Positions 54,084-61,161 of a stretch of 64,000 nt of DNA are shown one piece after another (position 1 is the first letter of the stretch; the number at the start of each line of letters is the position of its first letter). Below the pieces are notes generated by a model. That model was not told the origin of the DNA. It saw only the letters and a list, made by a program, of their open reading frames with translations, and searched no databases. A program made the translations under genes and the position numbers. This DNA is from Mucilaginibacter defluvii (lineage in GTDB: Bacteria > Bacteroidota > Bacteroidia > Sphingobacteriales > Sphingobacteriaceae), in NCBI RefSeq assembly GCF_039543225.1, contig NZ_BAABJI010000001.1, positions 1,019,193-1,083,192 of the forward strand, given 5' to 3'.

Positions 54084-54104
54084 ATTGAATATTATTGTCG
54101 GCAA

Positions 54105-54956
54105 TCAAGCTGCCGGGGCAAGCATTTTGATGAATGATGCCAGTTTCTCCTTCATTTCGCGGCGGTCAACAATAAAGTCGAGGAAGCCGTGTTCCTGAAC
54201 AAACTCCGCGGTTTGAAAGCCTTTCGGCAAATCCTTCTTGATAGTTTCCTTGATAACCCTTGGACCCGCAAAACCTATCAGTGAGCCTGGCTCGGCAATG
54301 TTGATATCGCCCAGCATAGCGTATGAGGCGGTCACACCACCCGTTGTAGGGTCAGTAAGCAGGGAGATGAACGGCAATTTAGCCTGGCTTAGTAACGCCA
54401 GCTTGGCCGATGTTTTGGCCATTTGCATTAGCGAAAAGGCTGCTTCCATCATACGCGCACCGCCTGATTTCGAGATCAGAAGGAATGGGAACTTATGCTG
54501 TATGCAATAGTCAATGGAACGGGCAATTTTTTCGCCTACAACTGAACCCATTGAGCCGCCGATAAAGTTGAAGTCCATACATGCAATTACAATATCCTGC
54601 CCGTCAATTTTACCATTTGCCGAACGCAATGCATCCGTCAATCCGGTTTTTTTTGTGGTTTCCTTTATACGGTCGGTATATTTTTTGGTATCCTCAAAAT
54701 GCAGCGGATCGCCCGAACGCAGGTTGCCAAATAATTCAGTAAATTCGTTGTTATCAAATAAAATTGAAAAATATTCTTTTGAGCCGATACGCAGATGATA
54801 GCCGCAATAGTGGCAAACATACTGGTTCTCAACCTGCTCCGAATAATGAAGGGGTTTTTTACATTCAGGGCATTTATTCCAGATACCATCCGGTGCTTCT
54901 TTCTTTTCCTGAGTAGTCGTAATTATCCCCTTAACTTCTCGTTTAAACCACGCCAT
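54105..54956 (-). CDS. accD: Acetyl-CoA carboxylase carboxyltransferase subunit beta
   Basis: A 283-residue subunit of acetyl-CoA carboxylase that, with AccA, moves the carboxyl group from carboxybiotin to acetyl-CoA in fatty acid synthesis. The N-terminal zinc ribbon is C29-P-E-C32 and C48-H-Y-C51. The crotonase-like core has [27 protein letters not shown] and [18 protein letters not shown] use the ATG at 54956 ([11 protein letters not shown]), the family start, and not the ATG 11 codons earlier. accA is not in the window. Confidence 0.96.
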   Translation of the reverse strand: MAWFKREVKGIITTTQEKKEAPDGIWNKCPECKKPLHYSEQVENQYVCHYCGYHLRIGSKEYFSILFDNNEFTELFGNLRSGDPLHFEDTKKYTDRIKETTKKTGLTDALRSANGKIDGQDIVIACMDFNFIGGSMGSVVGEKIARSIDYCIQHKFPFLLISKSGGARMMEAAFSLMQMAKTSAKLALLSQAKLPFISLLTDPTTGGVTASYAMLGDINIAEPGSLIGFAGPRVIKETIKKDLPKGFQTAEFVQEHGFLDFIVDRREMKEKLASFIKMLAPAA

Positions 54957-55169
54957 ATCGTTTTCTGTGTCTGTCAAAATGTGATGCAAAGAAACAAAAA
55001 AAATAGTTCACTTAATTGTTTCTAATAAATTGAGTTTTTAAGCGTTAATATTACATGTGTGTAGTTATTACACTATGTTTATAAAAAAACAGCATATAAT
55101 TAGCCGTTTACATCATATAACAAGTTTAATTTTATATCTTCGGAGCCCAAACCAAACGTTAAATAATTA

Positions 55170-56249
55170 ATGAGTTTAAAAGATTATAAAGGCGTTCTGC
55201 ACGGCGATCAGGTGCAGGAGCTATTTGAGGCAGCTAAAAAGCATCAGTTTGCTTTACCTGCGGTAAACGTTATAGGTACAAACACTGTAAACGCTGTTAT
55301 GGAAACGGCTAAAGCGGTAAATTCACCTGTTATTATTCAGCTTTCAAACGGCGGAGCACAGTTCTACGCCGGTAAATCATTAGATAATTCAAAACTTCAG
55401 GCTTGTATATTAGGCGCTGTATCAGCAGCTAAGCACGTGCACCTGCTTGCTGAGCACTATGGTGTTGCGGTTATTTTACATACCGACCACGCCGCAAAAA
55501 AACTGTTACCATGGATTGACGGTTTGCTGGAGCACGGCGAAAAATTCTTTGCCGAAACAGGCAAGCCATTGTTCTCATCGCACATGCTCGATCTTTCTGA
55601 AGAGCCGATCGAGGAGAATATCGAAATATCAGCTAAATACCTGGAGCGCATGGCCAAAATGGGCATGACCGTAGAGATTGAGCTTGGTGTAACCGGTGGT
55701 GAGGAAGATGGTGTTGACAACAGCGATGTTGATAGCGCCCGTTTATACACCCAGCCCGAAGAGGTTGCCTACGCTTACGAAGAACTATCAAAAGTAAGCC
55801 ACCGCTTTACCGTTGCGGCCGCCTTTGGTAACGTACACGGTGTTTACAAACCGGGTAACGTAAAATTACAGCCGGTTATTCTGCACAACTCTCAGGAGTT
55901 TTTGAAACAAAAACACAATATTACTGCTGAAAAACCGATCAACTTTGTATTCCACGGTGGATCAGGTTCAAGCCAGGAGGAGATCCGTGAGGCTATCTCT
56001 TACGGTGCTATCAAAATGAATATCGATACCGATATGCAATGGGCTTTCTGGGAAGGTATTAAAGATTTCTACCAATCAAAAGAAGCTTACCTGCAAGATC
56101 AGATTGGTAACCCGGAAGGTGAAGACTCTCCAAACAAAAAATACTACGATCCGCGCGTTTGGTTACGTAAGGCTGAGGAGAACTTTGTAAAAAGGTTAAC
56201 CGTTGCCTTCGGCGATCTTAACTGTATCGACGCCAACAGCAAACTGTAA
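55170..56249 (+). CDS. fbaA: Class II fructose-bisphosphate aldolase
   Basis: A 359-residue zinc-dependent aldolase of glycolysis and gluconeogenesis. It has HTDHAAKKLLPW with the zinc and catalytic His-Asp region, FGNVHGVYKPGNV, FHGGSGSSQEEIREA and INIDTDMQWAFW-type end (MNIDTDMQ). Length and N-terminal sequence fit the long FbaA type of Escherichia coli. Single gene with a strong terminator. Confidence 0.97.
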   Translation: MSLKDYKGVLHGDQVQELFEAAKKHQFALPAVNVIGTNTVNAVMETAKAVNSPVIIQLSNGGAQFYAGKSLDNSKLQACILGAVSAAKHVHLLAEHYGVAVILHTDHAAKKLLPWIDGLLEHGEKFFAETGKPLFSSHMLDLSEEPIEENIEISAKYLERMAKMGMTVEIELGVTGGEEDGVDNSDVDSARLYTQPEEVAYAYEELSKVSHRFTVAAAFGNVHGVYKPGNVKLQPVILHNSQEFLKQKHNITAEKPINFVFHGGSGSSQEEIREAISYGAIKMNIDTDMQWAFWEGIKDFYQSKEAYLQDQIGNPEGEDSPNKKYYDPRVWLRKAEENFVKRLTVAFGDLNCIDANSKL

Positions 56250-56266
56250 TTATTCATAATAGTGAT

Positions 56267-56304
56267 AAAAAGGAGCGTGGGTTTAAACCTTGACGCTCCT
56301 TTTT
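56267..56304 (+). terminator. Intrinsic terminator of fbaA
   Basis: AAAAAGGAGCGT (56267-56278) pairs with ACGCTCCTTTTT (56293-56304); GGTTTAAACC forms an inner palindrome. Confidence 0.92.
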
Positions 56305-56339
56305 GGTTTATAAGCATAACATCCACACTATATTATAAT

Positions 56340-56810
56340 ATGCCAAAGACCAGGAAAAACTTATTTGAACGTTTTGCCAACTGGGCTACAAACGCCACAG
56401 GCAGTTCTACTGCGTTTATAGTAGCGTTTGCTATCATTATTATTTGGGGTGTTACAGGGCCAATCTTTGGTTACTCAGATACCTGGCAGCTGGTTATCAA
56501 TACCGGTACTACCATCGTCACGTTTTTGATGGTATTCCTGATCCAGAAAACGCAGAATAAAGACTCAAAAGCTATCCACCTGAAATTAAACGAACTGATA
56601 GCATCGCACCAGGGAGCCAGCAACCGCATGGTTGATATTGAGGACCTGAACGAAGAAGAGTTGGATAAACTGCACAAATTTTACGAACAACTGTCTGATC
56701 TGGCCGAAAAAGAGGACGATATTTTGTGTACTCACTCCATTGATGCGGCCAATGACAACCATAACACTAAGCTGGAGTTAAATAAACACTCGCGCAAACA
56801 CAAAAATTAA
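56340..56810 (+). CDS. Low-affinity iron permease (Fet4-like) family protein
   Basis: A 156-residue protein with two membrane helices (about 21-43 and 53-73) carrying STAFIVAFAIIIIWGVTGPIFGYSDTWQLVINT, the family signature, then TFLMVFLIQKTQNKDSKAIHLKLNELI and a soluble acidic tail. Named after yeast Fet4, but the bacterial proteins are short and their transport role is unproven. The ATG at 56340 (MPKTRKNLFERFANW) is chosen; a longer frame runs into the fbaA terminator. Confidence 0.85.
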   Translation: MPKTRKNLFERFANWATNATGSSTAFIVAFAIIIIWGVTGPIFGYSDTWQLVINTGTTIVTFLMVFLIQKTQNKDSKAIHLKLNELIASHQGASNRMVDIEDLNEEELDKLHKFYEQLSDLAEKEDDILCTHSIDAANDNHNTKLELNKHSRKHKN

Positions 56811-56868
56811 AAGCTCAGCGCTTTTTGGAATAAACTTTGATAATGCTTCTTATGTTAAATAAGATGCC

Positions 56869-57099
56869 GTGAATACTGAACTGTTTCAAGAAACGCTGAC
56901 TCGCCTCAGATTACAAGCCGATGCCTACCGTTATAACTTGTCTCGCTACAAAAAGGGGTTGAACGTGCTGAATGCCAACATTAATAAATTTAATGTAGAG
57001 TTGTTGAACACCCGCCTGAAATTTGAAAAACTGGTTGGCGAACCTTCAGATGAGGTGCCGGTAATGAAACTTTATTCATACAACGAAAGGGTAGCCTAA
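56869..57099 (+). CDS. Small helical hypothetical protein
   Basis: A 76-residue basic protein with a predicted coiled coil (LFQETLTRLRLQADAYRYNL, INKFNVELLNTRLKFEKL). A stop lies just upstream in frame, so the GTG at 56869 is the only near start. No family recognised. Codon use fits the neighbours; 58 bases after the Fet4-like gene. Confidence 0.55.
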   Translation: MNTELFQETLTRLRLQADAYRYNLSRYKKGLNVLNANINKFNVELLNTRLKFEKLVGEPSDEVPVMKLYSYNERVA

Positions 57100-57140
57100 C
57101 CTTTAAATTCCCTACTTTCTTCTGAAATAAGTGTTTGGAT

Positions 57141-57223
57141 GGTATCTTTGCCGATACCTCTTTCAAATATTTTTTACCATTTTAAATTTGAAACTAAAGC
57201 GAAAGTATTAACTTCATACTTTC
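57141..57223 (+). promoter_or_regulatory. -7 element and stacked inverted repeats before the GH43 gene
   Basis: TATCTTTG (57143-57150) matches the -7 element and is enclosed by GGTATC/GATACC (57141-57158). Two more perfect 8-base inverted repeats follow: TTTCAAAT/ATTTGAAA (57161-57193) and GAAAGTAT/ATACTTTC (57201-57223). They lie in the 150-base leader of the GH43-GH30 locus and could bind the regulator coded downstream. Confidence 0.4.
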
Positions 57224-57249
57224 TAAATCATGTTTCATAAACACTAAAA

Positions 57250-59424
57250 ATGGGAAAAATCACGTTTTTTTTTAAAATTGTAATTTTAACACTTATTTTG
57301 GTTCCGGCGGTTTTGATGCCGGGAACAGCGCAGTCAAAAAAAACTGATTTTAAATATTCAGCTTACCTGTTTGCTTATTTTACCGGTAACCAAAAAAACG
57401 ACGAAGCTATACATTTTGCGTTAAGTAATGACGGTTATACCTATCGTGCGTTGAACCATGACCAGCCGGTAATCAACTCCGCCAAAATAAGCGAAACCGG
57501 CGGCGTGCGCGATCCGCATATTATGCGCGGCGCCGATGGCAAAACATTTTACATGGTGGCTACCGATATGGTATCTGACAAGGGATGGGACTCAAACCGA
57601 GCTATGGTGCTGCTTAAATCAACTGATTTGATTAACTGGTCGTCGGCCGTAGTTAATATACAAAAACGGTTTAAGGGTAATGACAGTTTGATGCGTGTAT
57701 GGGCACCGCAAACCATTTATGATGCTGCGAAAGAAAAGTACATGATCTACTGGTCAATGAAACATGGCCGCCGCGGGCGCGATATTATTTATTACGCTTA
57801 TGCTAACGCCGCTTTTACTGATCTGGAAACAGAACCTAAGCAGCTTTATTTTAGTCCGGATAACGGCTCATGCATTGATGGCGAGATTGTAAATAAAAGC
57901 GGTATATTCTACCTTTTTTACAAGACGGAAGGCGCCAATCTCGGCATTAACATAGCTACATCAACCAAGCTTACCGAGGGTTATACAATGCAAAGCAGGG
58001 ACGTGCAGCAGACCAAAGAGCCGGTAGAAGGCTCGGGCGTATTTAAGTTGAATGATGGCAGCGGGTACATATTGATGTATGATGTTTATGCCAGCGGCCG
58101 CTACGAGTTTACCAAGAGTACCGACTTTAAAATATTTACGGTAGTTAACAGCGATGTGAAAATGAACTTTCACCCGCGCCACGGTACGGTAATGCCGATC
58201 ACCGCCGCCGAGGCGGCGAGGCTTTCAGCCAAATGGCTTAGTGCTGATGAAGTGTTAACCTCTGCAGCTAACCCGGCTTTGAAAACAATCAACACAAAGT
58301 TAGATACCAACGCCAAAACGCTTGAACTTGCCGTAAAGCCAGGTACAGCGTTAACCGCCTTTAACCCCGGGTTTATTACCTTTCCGGGTGTTACGGTAAC
58401 GCCAAAGGCAGCTAACCTTTCAACCGGCCCTAAAATTTTTACGGTAAGCATAGCAGGTAAGGCGCCGGTAAAATACAAAGTAAGCGCGGTTGAAAACCAC
58501 AACCCGGTTTTGGCGGGCTTGTATGCCGATCCTGATATTTTGTATGCCGAAAAAACAGGCAAGTTCTATTTGTACCCAACCAGTGATGGTTTCGACGGTT
58601 GGTCAGGCAAATATTTCAAAGCCTTTTCATCACCGGATATGGTGAATTGGAAAGATGAGGGCGTGATACTCGATTTGCCAAAGGATGTAAAATGGGGTAA
58701 GCGCAACGCCTGGGCTCCGTGTATTATTGAAAAAAAGATAAACGGCGTATATAAATATTTCTACTACTTCTGCGCTGCACAAAAAATAGGGGTGGCGGTT
58801 GCCGATAATCCGGCCGGACCGTTTGTTGATTCGGGTAAGCCACTGATAGATGCTTTTCCCGAAGGTGTTACCAACGGGCAGCAAATAGATGCAGATGTAT
58901 TTACCGATCCTAAAACAGGTAAAACCTATCTGTACTGGGGTAACGGCTACATGGCCGGCGCTGAGTTGAATGAGGACATGGTTTCGCTAAAACCGGGCAC
59001 CACCAAGGTTTTAAAACCGGGTAACGATTACCGCGAAGGCACCTACGTGTTTTACCGCAACGGTAAGTATTATTTTATGTGGTCTGAAGATGATACCCGC
59101 AGTCCGGACTACCGTGTGGCATACGGCGTATCTGACTCGCCGCTGGGCGAGATTTCTATACCTCAAAATAGCATCATTCTGAAAAAGGACGCTGCACAGG
59201 GCATTTACGGTACGGGCCATAGTTCGGTTATACAAATTCCGGGTACTGATGAATGGTATATTGTATATCACCGGTTCAACTATCCGAAAGGGATAACCAT
59301 GGGTGGAGCCGCCGGCTTTAACCGTGAGGTTTGTATTGACAGGATGTATTTCAATGCCGATGGCACTATCAAACAGGTGGTGCCTACACACAAAGGTATA
59401 GCGCCCGTAAAAGTAAAAAAGTAG
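57250..59424 (+). CDS. Secreted two-domain GH43 glycoside hydrolase
   Basis: A 724-residue exported protein with a signal peptide ending PGTAQS and two GH43 beta-propellers. The first (about 35-310) has GGVRDPHIM with the catalytic Asp, VWAPQTIYD and CIDGEIV with the acid Glu. A 90-residue Ig-like linker follows. The second (about 425-720) has LYADPDILYAE, AWAPCIIEK, IDADVFTDP and YREGTYVFYRNGKYYFMWS. Both sites look intact, so it may hydrolyse two linkages or two parts of a branched arabinan or arabinogalactan. Followed 22 bases later by the GH30 gene. Confidence 0.9.
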   Translation: MGKITFFFKIVILTLILVPAVLMPGTAQSKKTDFKYSAYLFAYFTGNQKNDEAIHFALSNDGYTYRALNHDQPVINSAKISETGGVRDPHIMRGADGKTFYMVATDMVSDKGWDSNRAMVLLKSTDLINWSSAVVNIQKRFKGNDSLMRVWAPQTIYDAAKEKYMIYWSMKHGRRGRDIIYYAYANAAFTDLETEPKQLYFSPDNGSCIDGEIVNKSGIFYLFYKTEGANLGINIATSTKLTEGYTMQSRDVQQTKEPVEGSGVFKLNDGSGYILMYDVYASGRYEFTKSTDFKIFTVVNSDVKMNFHPRHGTVMPITAAEAARLSAKWLSADEVLTSAANPALKTINTKLDTNAKTLELAVKPGTALTAFNPGFITFPGVTVTPKAANLSTGPKIFTVSIAGKAPVKYKVSAVENHNPVLAGLYADPDILYAEKTGKFYLYPTSDGFDGWSGKYFKAFSSPDMVNWKDEGVILDLPKDVKWGKRNAWAPCIIEKKINGVYKYFYYFCAAQKIGVAVADNPAGPFVDSGKPLIDAFPEGVTNGQQIDADVFTDPKTGKTYLYWGNGYMAGAELNEDMVSLKPGTTKVLKPGNDYREGTYVFYRNGKYYFMWSEDDTRSPDYRVAYGVSDSPLGEISIPQNSIILKKDAAQGIYGTGHSSVIQIPGTDEWYIVYHRFNYPKGITMGGAAGFNREVCIDRMYFNADGTIKQVVPTHKGIAPVKVKK

Positions 59425-59445
59425 TATATTATTTATTCTTAACCT

Positions 59446-61023
59446 ATGAAGATCAATTATATAACCCTGGCAACGCTGTTTGCATTTGGTACGGCATCTA
59501 ACGTGCGTGCGCAAACCGCTACAAAGCAACTTACCGTTACTATTGATGGTAGCAAAACGGCGCAAACGGTACATAACATTGGCGCTTCGGGTTGCTGGTT
59601 CTCTGAGGGAATTGGTAAATACTGGCCATCAGCCAAGCGCGAAAAAATAGCCGAACTGCTTTTTAGCAAACAAAGTGATGCGCAGGGAAATCCTAAAGGT
59701 ATTGGCCTATCTGCCTGGCGTTTCAATATTGGCGGTGGTACTGCCGAACAGGGTGACAGTAGCGGTATAGTTGATTTCAGGAGGAGAGCCGAGAGTTTTC
59801 TGGCTCCGGATGGTACGTATGATTGGAATAAACAGGCCGGTTACCAATGGTTTGTGCGTAAGGCTAAAAGTTATGGAGTTGAAAACCTGATTGCTTTTTC
59901 AAATACCCCACCGGTGCAGTTCACTAAAAACGGCCGTGGCTTTAAAACGGAGAAGGATTATATATCAAACCTGAAAGAAGATAAATACGACGCCTACACA
60001 GCCTTTTTAACCGAGGTGATTAAGCATTTTGATAAGGAAGGGTTGCACTTCAGCTACATCAGTCCGGTTAATGAGCCACAGTGGGATTGGTCGAATCCGC
60101 CTGGGAAGGCCAGCCAGGAGGGCAGCCCCTGGACGAATGCCGAGATACACCGGGTTATTAAATCGCTTAACGCCGAACTTGAAAAAAATAAGCTGTCGAC
60201 CAGAATATTAACTACCGAGGCAGCCATGCTTACCTATTTGTATAGCGGTAAAACAGCATCGTCCAAACAAATACAGCAGTTATATGCCGATACCGCCAAG
60301 TTGAATTTCAGTAAGCTCAAATTTGTGCCGCCGGTAGTGGCCGGCCACAGTTATTTTACTGATAAAGGCGATAGCACCATTATAAACGTGCGCAAAAATG
60401 TTGCGGATACAGCTAAGAAATACGGACTTGAATACTGGCAGTCGGAATATTCGATGCTTGACGATGGTTTCAGGGAAGGCGAAAAAGGCAGGCGCAGCGC
60501 TATTGATTGCGCGTTGTTTCTGGCTAAAATGATACACCATGACCTTACCGTGGGCAACGCATCAGCATGGCACCTCTGGAACTCGTATGAACCGGGCGGC
60601 GCCGAGTTTGATACGCGTTATTACCTCATCGCCCTCAACCCAAATAAAGAATACACCGACGGTGAATTTACCGTCACCAAAAATTTATGGGCCATGGGTA
60701 ACTACAGTTTATTTGTACGCCCCGAGATGAAACGCATTGCGGTTAAGCGTAATGATAACCTTAATTTATACAAGCAAGCGCAGGATGTAATGGTTTCGGC
60801 TTATACCAATGGTAAAGGTAAGCTGGTGGTGGTTGCGATTAACTATACCAGGGATATCACCGCCTTAAAGCTTAATTTGAGTAATCTTAAAAAAGGATCA
60901 ACCTATCGTACCTATGTTACCTCGGCAGCGGCGGACGATAACCTGAAGGCTTCGCTGGTGCAAAAAGCAGGCGGGCCGGTAATGCTGAAGCCGAGATCGG
61001 TTACTACTATTGTGTTTAATTAG
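59446..61023 (+). CDS. Secreted GH30 glycoside hydrolase
   Basis: A 525-residue clan GH-A enzyme with a signal peptide ending VRAQT. The acid/base is Glu210 in SPVNEPQWDW and the nucleophile Glu334 in WQSEYSML. The C-terminal 90 residues form the beta domain of GH30. The sequence resembles the branch containing endo-beta-1,6-galactanases, which cut the side chains of type II arabinogalactan; this fits the neighbouring GH43 pair, but other GH30 activities (xylanase, glucosylceramidase) are possible. It precedes the hybrid sensor gene by 138 bases. Confidence 0.9.
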   Translation: MKINYITLATLFAFGTASNVRAQTATKQLTVTIDGSKTAQTVHNIGASGCWFSEGIGKYWPSAKREKIAELLFSKQSDAQGNPKGIGLSAWRFNIGGGTAEQGDSSGIVDFRRRAESFLAPDGTYDWNKQAGYQWFVRKAKSYGVENLIAFSNTPPVQFTKNGRGFKTEKDYISNLKEDKYDAYTAFLTEVIKHFDKEGLHFSYISPVNEPQWDWSNPPGKASQEGSPWTNAEIHRVIKSLNAELEKNKLSTRILTTEAAMLTYLYSGKTASSKQIQQLYADTAKLNFSKLKFVPPVVAGHSYFTDKGDSTIINVRKNVADTAKKYGLEYWQSEYSMLDDGFREGEKGRRSAIDCALFLAKMIHHDLTVGNASAWHLWNSYEPGGAEFDTRYYLIALNPNKEYTDGEFTVTKNLWAMGNYSLFVRPEMKRIAVKRNDNLNLYKQAQDVMVSAYTNGKGKLVVVAINYTRDITALKLNLSNLKKGSTYRTYVTSAAADDNLKASLVQKAGGPVMLKPRSVTTIVFN

Positions 61024-61161
61024 ACGAGGCGCAATGATTTAATCAGTACATATCATTAATATTATTTATATTTTTACCGTAACAATTATAAGCACCGGGC
61101 ATTACTCGCATGCCTGTATTTAACGCTTTTCTGATATAATTTACGGTAATAGCGCGCGTAG

